Assembly: GCA_964503455.1 (NCBI GenBank)
Contig: CAZCZR010000048.1
Location: forward strand, 1-13,630
DNA: 13,630 bases
Source: CAZCZR01 sp964503455
GTDB lineage: Bacteria > Bacillota > Clostridia > UBA1381
Reading direction: 5' to 3'
Each line of letters begins with the position of its first letter. Position 1 is the stretch's first letter. Made by a program: the position numbers and the translations under genes. The notes beneath the pieces were generated by a model. The model saw nothing but the letters and a program-made list of their open reading frames with translations, was not told where the DNA came from and made no database searches. Below, one piece after another: positions 1 to 7,100 of the stretch.

Positions 1-40
1 AATAAAATTATTTTTTTCACGCAGACCGCGCGGGGCGGTT

Positions 41-83
41 TGTAAAAAATAAAAACACAGCGCTTTTTAGGGCGTTGTGTTTT
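41..83 (-). terminator. Intrinsic terminator of the mtrB-pfkA-pyk-thioesterase unit
   Basis: Read on the minus strand, arms at 83-72 and 63-52 form a 12-base stem (AAAACACAACGC against GCGCTGTGTTTT) with one A-C mismatch and an 8-base loop. It is followed by the U-rich run GTTTTTATTTTTT reaching to about 44. It sits about 75 bases after the thioesterase stop. On the plus strand the mismatch becomes a G-U pair and a short U run also follows, so it could work weakly in both directions. Confidence 0.75.
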
Positions 84-124
84 ATAAATCAAATAAGTTT
101 TTGATGTAATTATTCGGTTCTCTC

Positions 125-150
125 CGGCTGCGTTATTTTAACGCAAGCCG
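125..150 (-). other. Hairpin just after the thioesterase stop
   Basis: An 11-bp inverted repeat with one bulged base and a 3-base loop (CGGCTTGCGTTA / TAACGCAGCCG on the minus strand) lies 10 bases after the stop codon. No U tract follows, so by itself it is not a terminator. It could protect the 3' end or be a transcript processing signal; that role is inference. Confidence 0.5.
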
Positions 151-159
151 TACAGGCTT

Positions 160-576
160 CTATTCCTCAATAAGAGCCGCAAGCTTATCCCACAGCTCGG
201 GGAATTTCTTTTTCATGTTTATAGGCTTGAAATCCCTGTCAACAAAGCCTTGCAGAGTACGTCCGAAGGCGCAAAGCTCCTCATCCGGCAGACGGTATAC
301 CTCATAGCCGAACTCGCACTTTGCCGCCGACAGCTTCTTAAGCTTGGTAACGACTGCGACCTCGTCCTCGTATTTCACTCCCTTTATATATTTCGCTTCC
401 GTTTCCACGATCGGCATCAGTATGCCGCTGCGCTCCATCTGACTGTACGTCATTCCGGTCTGCTTGATAAAGTCCGTGCGCGCCGCCTCAAACCACTGAT
501 AATAGCGCGAATGATGCACTATACCCATCATATCCGTTTCCGCGTAACGCACCGTCAGGCGTGTTCTTGTACTCAT
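160..576 (-). CDS. YbgC/4HBT-family acyl-CoA thioesterase (hotdog fold)
   Basis: A 138-residue single-domain protein, the usual size for a YbgC-type 4-hydroxybenzoyl-CoA thioesterase-like enzyme that hydrolyses acyl-CoA thioesters in the cytoplasm. The N-terminal signature is clear: RYAETDMMGIVHHSRYYQW followed by FEAAR, with Asp15 in the position of the catalytic aspartate of the family. The start at 576 is chosen because AAGGAGG lies 8 bases upstream; the frame could extend to an ATG at 600, but the ribosome binding site would then be inside the gene. The stop codon of pyk is part of this ribosome binding site (TAAGGAGG), and the gap is 13 bases, so translation is probably coupled to pyk. 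It is the last gene of the unit, followed by a hairpin and a terminator. The acyl substrate cannot be told from sequence. Confidence 0.88.
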   Translation of the reverse strand: MSTRTRLTVRYAETDMMGIVHHSRYYQWFEAARTDFIKQTGMTYSQMERSGILMPIVETEAKYIKGVKYEDEVAVVTKLKKLSAAKCEFGYEVYRLPDEELCAFGRTLQGFVDRDFKPINMKKKFPELWDKLAALIEE

Positions 577-589
577 GTTTCGGGCCTCC

Positions 590-2350
590 TTATATATCAT
601 CTATATGTCTTGTGCCGCTGTATACATAACCGTGAACCGCGTCCATTGTAATCGGCGCGCCGGTTTTCAGAATATGAGTCGCTCCGACAGCGCTGGTGAT
701 CACCGGAATATCGAATGCCATGCCGAGTATCGCGGCGTTTCCGTTTTCGGAAGCCTCCTCGCTTATAATGCCGCCCACACTCTTAAGGTAGGGTATCATG
801 TCCTTTGTGACGTAGTTGGTGACAAGTATATCGCCGCTGTTATAGTTTTCCTTTAATTCATCAATCGTCTTTGCAATACATACGTTGGCTGTGCCGACTC
901 CGCTGCCGTTTCCTTCGCCGCTTACAAGAATGTGCCCGACAAGATGCACCTTCATAATGTTCGTTGTTCCGGAAATGCCCATAGGCGCTCCGCCTGTGAT
1001 AACAACAAGATCTCCGTCATGCACTATGCCGGTTTCCTTCGCGCAGTCAACCGCGTGATCGAACAGCTCGTCTGTGTTTTTACGCATTTCGCTGCGAATG
1101 GGTATAACGCCCCAGCTCAGATTAAGCTGACGGCGCGCCTTCTCCTGCATGGTGGGCGCGATTATGGGACACTGCGGTCTGAAACGCGACAGCATCCTTG
1201 CCGTGCCGCCGCCGTATGTGAGCGCGATTATGGCGCTCGCGTTCAAATCGTGCGCCGTTGTACAGGTCGCGTGACTGATAGCGTTGGTAACGTCCATGTT
1301 CGTATTGAAGTCAAGTCTTTCAAGACGCTTCTTGTAATCTATATCCATCTCGGCGCGCACAGCTATCATAGCCATTGTCTTTACAGCCTCGACGGGGTAT
1401 TTTCCTATAGCCGTCTCGCCCGAAAGCATAGTCGCGCTCGTGCCGTCGTAGATTGCGTTCGCAACGTCCGTGGTTTCGGCTCTTGTCGGGCGGGGGTTTC
1501 TTATCATGGAATCAAGCATCTGCGTTGCTGTGATAACGATCTTTCCTTCACGGTAGGATTTCTTTATAAGCCGCTTTTGGATAACGGGCAGATCCTGCAT
1601 ATCAATCTCGACGCCCATATCTCCGCGCGCAACCATAATGCCGTAGGAAAGACGAAGTATGTCGTCTATATTTTCCACGCCCTCGGCATTTTCTATCTTG
1701 GATATGATACGAATGTTCTTGCCGCCGTTCTTGTCAAGCAGCTGACGCACCTGTGCCACGTCCTCGGCGCAGCGCACAAACGACGCCGCGATAAAATCAA
1801 CGTCCTGCTCAATACCGAAAATTATATCCGATCTGTCCTTATCGCTCATATAAGGCATACTGAGCGATATATTCGGCACGTTCACGCCCTTTCTGTCCGA
1901 TACGACGCCTCCGTTTTTGACTATGCACGAGATCCTGTCCGACTTTACGCTTGTTACCTCCATCTCTATAAGTCCGTCGTCGATAAGCAGCCTTGAACCC
2001 GCGGTAACGTCTTTGGTAAGATTGGGATATGTGATCGACACCTTGCTCTCGTCACCCTCCACATCATCGGTGTGAAGATCGAACTTCTGACCTGGCTTTA
2101 ACTCGACCTTGCCCTCCTTAAAGGTCTTGAGCCTTATCTCCGGACCCTTTGTATCAAGCAGGATAGCGACCGGCAGATCAAGCTCATCCCTGACCTTCTT
2201 GATGCGGTTGATCCTTACAAGCGCCTCCTCGTGCGTTCCGTGAGAAAAATTCAGGCGCGCAACATCCATTCCCGCAAGAATAAGCTCCTTTAAGACTTTT
2301 TCGTCATCCGTTGCGGGTCCCATCGTGCAGATAATTTTTGTTCTCCTCAT
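590..2350 (-). CDS. pyk: Pyruvate kinase with C-terminal PEP-utiliser-like domain
   Basis: 586 residues. Pyruvate kinase converts phosphoenolpyruvate and ADP to pyruvate and ATP, the last step of glycolysis. The N-terminal RRTKIICTMGPAT, the substrate region RLNFSHG, DTKGPEIR, the signature IISKIENAEGV (catalytic Lys218, metal ligand Glu220), ARGDMGVE (Asp244) and TATQMLDSM are all intact. The Glu in GPEIR is typical of potassium-dependent forms. After the usual allosteric C domain there is an extra segment, about residues 480-580, as in Bacillus-type enzymes of about 587 residues. It resembles the swivelling domain of PEP synthase and enzyme I, but the TSHA phospho-histidine motif is replaced by NGNA. 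The start at 2350 has AAGGAG 8 bases upstream; the ATG at 2356 is too close to it. It lies 98 bases downstream of pfkA and is tightly followed by a thioesterase gene. Confidence 0.97.
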   Translation of the reverse strand: MRRTKIICTMGPATDDEKVLKELILAGMDVARLNFSHGTHEEALVRINRIKKVRDELDLPVAILLDTKGPEIRLKTFKEGKVELKPGQKFDLHTDDVEGDESKVSITYPNLTKDVTAGSRLLIDDGLIEMEVTSVKSDRISCIVKNGGVVSDRKGVNVPNISLSMPYMSDKDRSDIIFGIEQDVDFIAASFVRCAEDVAQVRQLLDKNGGKNIRIISKIENAEGVENIDDILRLSYGIMVARGDMGVEIDMQDLPVIQKRLIKKSYREGKIVITATQMLDSMIRNPRPTRAETTDVANAIYDGTSATMLSGETAIGKYPVEAVKTMAMIAVRAEMDIDYKKRLERLDFNTNMDVTNAISHATCTTAHDLNASAIIALTYGGGTARMLSRFRPQCPIIAPTMQEKARRQLNLSWGVIPIRSEMRKNTDELFDHAVDCAKETGIVHDGDLVVITGGAPMGISGTTNIMKVHLVGHILVSGEGNGSGVGTANVCIAKTIDELKENYNSGDILVTNYVTKDMIPYLKSVGGIISEEASENGNAAILGMAFDIPVITSAVGATHILKTGAPITMDAVHGYVYSGTRHIDDI

Positions 2351-2393
2351 TATCATCTCTCCTTCTTAATATCCGCGCCGCTTTGACGGCACT

Positions 2394-2441
2394 TAATAAA
2401 AACAGCCGCAGAAAGGCTCAACCCCGTCCTACTCCGCGGCT
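2394..2441 (-). terminator. Weak terminator-like hairpin between pfkA and pyk
   Basis: On the minus strand AGCCGC (2441-2436) can pair with GCGGCT (2409-2404), followed at once by GTTTTTATT. The loop is long (26 bases) and the stem short (6 bp), so it is probably a partial terminator or a processing site rather than a full stop. No convincing promoter for pyk was found in the remaining 45 bases before its ribosome binding site. Confidence 0.4.
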
Positions 2442-2448
2442 TTAATTC

Positions 2449-3426
2449 TTATACCGTAAGCTTTTTAGCAAGCTCCGCCAATTCATCCGGCAGGTGCTTC
2501 TTCATTGCAAGACCCTCTTCAATATCCACATCCACGATTTTATTGTTCTGCATACAGACGATCCTGTTCGACTTGCCCTCAAGCAGAAGCTCTACGGAAC
2601 GCGCGCCCATCTTGCTGGCGACAACTCTGTCGCGGACAGTGGGGCTGCCGCCTCTCTGAACGTGGCCGAGGATAGTTGCTCTTGATTCGATGCCTGTCTT
2701 TTCCTCTATCTCCTTCGCCATCTCCAAAACGCCGCCTATGCCCTCGGCAACTATAATGATCGAGTGCTTCTTGCCTCTTGACTTGCTTTCGAGGACCGTT
2801 CTTAACACATCCTCGTCAAAGTTCCACTTACGCTCCGGCACAAGTATTATCTCCGCGCCGCAGGCGATGCCCGCGTTCATTGCGATATATCCCGCGTTCC
2901 TGCCCATTACCTCTATGATTGAGCATCTCTCATGACTCGTTGCCGTATCTCTGATCTTATCGACAGCCTCCATAACCGTGTTAAGACAGGTGTCGAATCC
3001 GACAGTGTATTCCGAGCAGTCTATGTCATTGTCGATCGTACCCGGCATTGCTATGGTCGGCAGACCGTTTCTTGAAAGGTCGCGCGCGCCTCTGAAAGAG
3101 CCGTCGCCGCCTATAACAATAAGTCCGTCCAACCCGAATACCTTCGCTATGCCGCACGCTTTCTTCACGCCGGCTTCCGTCTTGAATTCAAGGCATCTTG
3201 CCGTCTGAAGTATCGTTCCGCCGCGCTGGATCGTTTCGGATACGCTTCTTGCCGTCATTTCCTGCATTTCGCCGTTTATAAGTCCGTTGTAACCCCTTTT
3301 GATGCCAAATACACGCAGACCGTAATAAACTCCCACACGCACTACCGCACGTATAGCCGCGTTCATGCCGGGCGCGTCGCCGCCGCTTGTCAGAACTCCG
3401 ATCGTTCTTACATTTCTCATTTCCAT
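2449..3426 (-). CDS. pfkA: ATP-dependent 6-phosphofructokinase
   Basis: 325 residues, close to the 319-320 of the Bacillus and E. coli enzymes. It phosphorylates fructose 6-phosphate to fructose 1,6-bisphosphate, the committed step of glycolysis. Visible motifs: TSGGDAPGMNA (nucleotide site, residues 13-23), IGGDGSFRGA (105-114), PGTIDNDI with the catalytic Asp132, VMGRNAGYIA (173-182) and GHVQRGGSPT (254-263). Gly109 in GGDGS and Gly129 in PGTIDND mark the ATP-using class rather than the pyrophosphate-using class. The start at 3426 is chosen because GGGAGG lies 8 bases upstream; a longer frame from a TTG at 3450 would run through that ribosome binding site. It is 39 bases after the small unknown gene and in the same direction as pyk, a classic Firmicute pairing. 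Confidence 0.97.
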   Translation of the reverse strand: MEMRNVRTIGVLTSGGDAPGMNAAIRAVVRVGVYYGLRVFGIKRGYNGLINGEMQEMTARSVSETIQRGGTILQTARCLEFKTEAGVKKACGIAKVFGLDGLIVIGGDGSFRGARDLSRNGLPTIAMPGTIDNDIDCSEYTVGFDTCLNTVMEAVDKIRDTATSHERCSIIEVMGRNAGYIAMNAGIACGAEIILVPERKWNFDEDVLRTVLESKSRGKKHSIIIVAEGIGGVLEMAKEIEEKTGIESRATILGHVQRGGSPTVRDRVVASKMGARSVELLLEGKSNRIVCMQNNKIVDVDIEEGLAMKKHLPDELAELAKKLTV

Positions 3427-3465
3427 CTGAGTTTCCTCCCTATATTGCAATAATTCAATTCCATA

Positions 3466-3657
3466 CTATATGATGTCAATAAGCAGATTCTGCGCCTGCT
3501 TAAGCTCGGTGTCCGGCACAAGCACCTCATAGCACTCTCCTTCGCTGTCCGCGCCTGATATGAGCCGTTTCCTCGACAGAATATCATTTTCCTCCAGCAT
3601 ATTGCAAAGCCTGTCAACCGAATCCTTATCACCCGACATATAAATAACTGTCCACAT
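3466..3657 (-). CDS. Small conserved-looking protein of unknown function (63 aa)
   Basis: A 63-residue soluble protein starting MWTVIYMSGD and ending LLIDII. The pattern is a beta strand (WTVIYMS), a helix (KDSVDRLCNMLEEN), a strand (LSRKRLI), an acidic turn, a strand (CYEVLVP) and a closing helix (DTELKQAQNLL). This looks like the small ferredoxin-like alpha/beta fold of the DUF2007 type (putative signal-transducing proteins), but the family assignment is only by pattern. A weak AAAGGAAG lies 12 bases before the ATG, a longer spacing than its neighbours have. It sits 27 bases after mtrB and 39 before pfkA, so it is probably co-transcribed with both. A different 93-codon frame overlapping it (3417-3698) is a shadow. 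No enzymatic motif is visible. Confidence 0.7.
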   Translation of the reverse strand: MWTVIYMSGDKDSVDRLCNMLEENDILSRKRLISGADSEGECYEVLVPDTELKQAQNLLIDII

Positions 3658-3684
3658 CGTTTATAAATGCTTCCTTTCCCGGCT

Positions 3685-3921
3685 TCAGCCGTCCTCACCG
3701 GAACGAACCGTGCCGTGGGCCGTCATGATCTCGGCTCTGCCCTTTATTTTCATGGCGGAGGTCACCTCGGTAAACTGTGCGATATACACCTCGCCTTTAT
3801 CAAGCTTTTCGGTATGATGAAACTTGGTGTCGCGTCCTCTGGTCAGACCGAATATCGTAACACCGTCCTCCAGCGCCTTGATCACTATATAATCGCTCTG
3901 TGAGCCGGCATAGTCCTGCAT
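3685..3921 (-). CDS. mtrB: Trp RNA-binding attenuation protein (TRAP)
   Basis: 78 residues against about 75 for Bacillus TRAP. In Bacillus, TRAP forms an 11-subunit ring that, when loaded with tryptophan, wraps GAG/UAG-repeat RNA and shuts down trp gene transcription or translation. The match (compared from memory with B. subtilis MtrB) runs along the whole chain: DYIVIKALEDGV, FGLTRG, DTKFHHTEKLDKGEV, IAQFTE, TSAMKIKG. With a +2 offset, the tryptophan-pocket residues Thr27, Thr32, Gln49, Thr51, Thr54 and Ser55 are present. The RNA-binding Lys-Lys-Arg set appears as Lys39, Lys58 and Lys60. Val53 stands where Bacillus has His51. GGGAGG lies 5 bases before the ATG, and the gene has its own promoter. 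It is the first gene of a probable operon with pfkA and pyk, and not next to folE (mtrA) as in Bacillus. Confidence 0.92.
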   Translation of the reverse strand: MQDYAGSQSDYIVIKALEDGVTIFGLTRGRDTKFHHTEKLDKGEVYIAQFTEVTSAMKIKGRAEIMTAHGTVRSGEDG

Positions 3922-3926
3922 AAAAG

Positions 3927-3946
3927 CCTCCCGCGGAATACTCCGC
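3927..3946 (-). promoter_or_regulatory. mtrB ribosome binding site abutted by a hairpin
   Basis: In the short mtrB leader, GCGGA-GTAT-TCCGC (3946-3933 on the minus strand) forms a 5-bp GC-rich stem whose base directly touches the Shine-Dalgarno GGGAGG (3932-3927). There is no spacer between them. Such a placement can limit or expose ribosome access; a regulatory role is inference. Confidence 0.45.
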
Positions 3947-3976
3947 TTATAATTCTTCCGATTCTTTCCCGTAATA

Positions 3977-4005
3977 ATAATATACCTTTTTTATACAATT
4001 TTCAA
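3977..4005 (-). promoter_or_regulatory. Sigma-A-type promoter for mtrB and the glycolytic unit
   Basis: On the minus strand TTGAAA (4005-4000) and TATTAT (3982-3977) are separated by exactly 17 bases. Each hexamer matches five of six consensus bases. The predicted start is near 3970, leaving a leader of about 49 bases before mtrB. It lies in a very AT-rich stretch of the dnaE-mtrB gap. Confidence 0.75.
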
Positions 4006-4124
4006 GTAGCATATTAAAAAACAATTAAATTTTTGCGTACAATATATTTGTTGATTATGCCCAAGGCGCGCGGGATCGGATAGGTTTTTTGCATTAATTC
4101 GGCAGACTTGCCCGATTTCACGGT

Positions 4125-7100
4125 TTATTTCACAAATACATTTCCCGCTCCGAACACCTTTTCAAGTCTTTCGACAGCGGCGGCCGAGCCCGATACTCTC
4201 ACTCCGTCAGGCGCCGCCATGCGTTTTTTTATGTCCGCAAAGTACACCACTAGCGGAAGCTCGCCGGCGCAGTCCGCCGCCTCGGACAAAAGCGCCCGAA
4301 GTCCCTGCTTTGAATATTTTTCCATTCTTATATACACGGTTTTCCCGCCGGATGGACGGCTGCTTTTCTTTGCCGCGTCCTCAAGCCTTGTTACCGCGGA
4401 GGCAAGTATTTTAGGCTCCTCGTCCTCTCTTAGGGAAAGTCTGCCGTCTACGGTAACTATCTCATTTTCGTTTATAAGGTGACTGTACCTCTCGTACACC
4501 TTCGGGAATATGATGACCTCCGCCGTACCGTACTCATCGCCCAGCTGCAAAAACGCCATCTGCTGATTGTTGCGGGTGGTTTTGTTCCTTCTCTGCTCCA
4601 CTATTCCCGACACGGTAAGCTCCGTTCCGTCGGTCATGCCGTTTTCAGCCGCGCGGTAGGTGCCGTCCTCATTCTTCACCGCCGAGGCGATCACCTCGCC
4701 GATATTACAGGTCGAAACCTCCTTCACCTTTTCGGCGTACTCCTGCATCGGATGACCCGAAAAATACATTCCCGTGCTTTCCTTTTCCATTCTCAAAAGC
4801 TCGTTTTTAGGGTACTCCTCAATATTCGGGAAGGATACCTCCTCCTTTTCTCCGCCAAGACTGAACAGATCTATCTGACCGCGCACATTATCTCTGCCCG
4901 ATCTGATGCTTTCGTCAAGCACAACCTCATACACGCTCATAAGCGCGCTGCGTTTGATTCCCATGCTGTCAAACGCGCCGCAGGCGATAAGTCCTTCAAG
5001 CGCGCGCTTGTTCATCTCCTTATCCGCCATGCGGTCTATAAAATCGGCGAAGTTTATGAATACGCCGTTTTCCTCTCTTTCCTTTACGAGCCGCTCTATA
5101 ACGCCTTTGCCGACATTTTTTACCGCCGAAAGGCCGAAGCGTATGCCGTCTTTTTCCACGGTGAATCCGACGTCGCTTTTATTTATATCCGGCGCGAGCC
5201 TTTTTATGCCCATATCCATACAGTTGTTGATATACTGATGAATCTTGTCCGCGTCGCCAATGCTGGAAATAAGCGCCGCCATATACTCCGCCGGATAAAA
5301 GGTTTTCAGATACGCCGTCTGATACGCCACGTAAGCATACGCCGCCGCGTGGGATTTATTAAATGCGTAATTCGCAAAGTCGTTTATCTCGTTGAAAATA
5401 TCCGTCGCCGTCTTTTCATCAATGCCCCGCCGTATGCAGCCGTCTATGATTATCTCGCCGTTCTCCTCAAGACCGTATATGAAGTTGTGTCTTTCGGTTT
5501 CCATCTGCTCTTGTTTTTTCTTTGAGATAACGCGCCTCAATATATCGGCTTTGCCCAGAGAATATCCCGCAAGCACCCTCACGATCTCAAGCACCTGTTC
5601 CTGATACACTATGCAGCCGTAGGTCTCTTTTAATATATTTTCAAGCAGCGGATGCTTATATGTTATCCTTGACGGATCCTTCTTGTTTGCTATATATCTC
5701 GGTATCGAGTCCATAGGTCCCGGACGGTAAAGGGCGATACCCGCCATTACATCCTCCAAGGAATCCGGCTTGAGATCGGTCATAAACTGCTTCATGCCGC
5801 CGCTTTCAAGCTGGAACACTCCGTCGGTGTTGCCCTCCGAGATAAGCTCAAACACCTGCTTTTCATTGTAATTTATGTCATAGATATCTATATCGATACC
5901 CTTTGTTTTCTTTATTATGTTTACCGCGTTCTCGATAACGGTAAGGTTCCTAAGTCCCAAAAAGTCCATTTTGAGAAGTCCCAGGCCCTCGATCTCGTCC
6001 TTGACGAACTGTGTCGTCACAACGTCGCCGTTTTTCTGAAGCGGCACGTAATTTAAGATAGGCTCCTTTGTTATAACGACCCCCGCCGCGTGAGTGGACG
6101 CATGGCGCGGCAGACCTTCCAAAGCCTGCGATACTGTTAAAAGCTCATGCACCTTGGGATCGTTTTCATATGCCGTTTTAAGCTCGCGGCTTATATCCAG
6201 AGCCTTGCCTATGGTCATTTTCAGGTCAAACGGTATCAGCTTCGCTATCCTGTCAACCTCTCCGTAGGGAATGTCAAGCGCTCTTCCGACATCGCGCACG
6301 GCAAGCTTCGCCTTCATTGTGCCAAAGGTGATTATCTGCGACACGCAGTCCGCGCCGTACTTTTGGGTGACGTAATCTATCACAAGCTGCCTTTTCTCCG
6401 GCGCGAAATCCACATCTATATCGGGCATACTTACTCGCTCCGGATTTAAGAAACGCTCAAATATAAGCGCATAGCGTATGGGGTCCACCTCCGTTATACC
6501 GAGGCAGTATGACACTATGCTGCCCACCGCCGAGCCTCTCCCCGGACCTACCATAACGCCGTGGGTCTTGGCATAGTTTATGAAATCCCAGACTATAAGG
6601 AAATAGTCCACAAAGCCCATGCTCTCAATAACGCCCAGCTCATATTCAAGCCGATCCTTCAGCTCCTTTGTTACCGGACTGTATCTGCGCTCAATGCCCT
6701 CGTAGCAGAGCTTCCTTAGATATTCCCGCGCTGTCACCCCGTCCGGCACGTCATACGACGGAAGATGCCTTGTGTTAAAGTCAAACTCCACATTACAGCG
6801 CTGTGCGATTTTTACGGTATTTTCCACCGCGTCGGGATATGACGAAAACAGCTCCGCCATTTCATCGGGGGATTTCAGATAAAACTCCTCCGTTTCAAAT
6901 CTCATGCGGTTTTCGTCATTGACGGTTTTTTCCGTCTGTATACACATAAGGACGTCCTGATATTTCGCGTCCTTCTTTTCTATATAATGTATGTCATTTG
7001 TCGCGACAAGTCCGAGTCCCGTTTCTTTGGCAAGACGCACCAGCTGCGGAAGTATTCTTATCTGGGTGTCAATGCCGTGGTTCTGGATCTCGATAAAATA

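Larger units (their letters stand above)
3922..4124. other. Intergenic gap dnaE to mtrB (203 bases)
   Basis: This is the largest gap wholly inside the window. Its half next to dnaE holds a bulged hairpin (about 4086-4112, TCGGGCA / TGCCGA) without a U tract, so no clear dnaE terminator is seen. The middle, about 3970-4055, is strikingly AT-rich with the mtrB promoter and an imperfect palindrome ACAAATATATTGT near 4038-4052 that could be an operator. No TRAP-type GAG/UAG repeat array is present and no open frame was found here. Confidence 0.5.

Noticed and set aside
25..39. Short hairpin ACCGC-GCGGG-GCGGT near the left edge
   Set aside because: Only 5 bp, with a poor U run on the plus strand and none on the minus strand. 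It could belong to a gene outside the window, so it cannot be called a terminator from here.
932..1996. A 354-codon plus-strand frame opposite pyk, and a similar 348-codon one at 4479-5525 opposite dnaE
   Set aside because: Both lie wholly inside highly conserved genes on the other strand and show no domain pattern of their own.
3417..3698. A 93-codon minus-strand frame overlapping the 63-residue gene
   Set aside because: It overlaps the ends of mtrB and pfkA, has low-complexity Cys/Arg-rich content and no ribosome binding site. The 63-codon frame has a sensible fold pattern and fits neatly between its neighbours.
3922..4124. A TRAP binding site (spaced GAG/UAG repeats) in the mtrB leader or other leaders
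   Set aside because: Reading the gaps before mtrB, leuC and pepD on the minus strand gave only one or two GAG or UAG triplets, mostly within ribosome binding sites; a TRAP site needs about nine to eleven regularly spaced copies.
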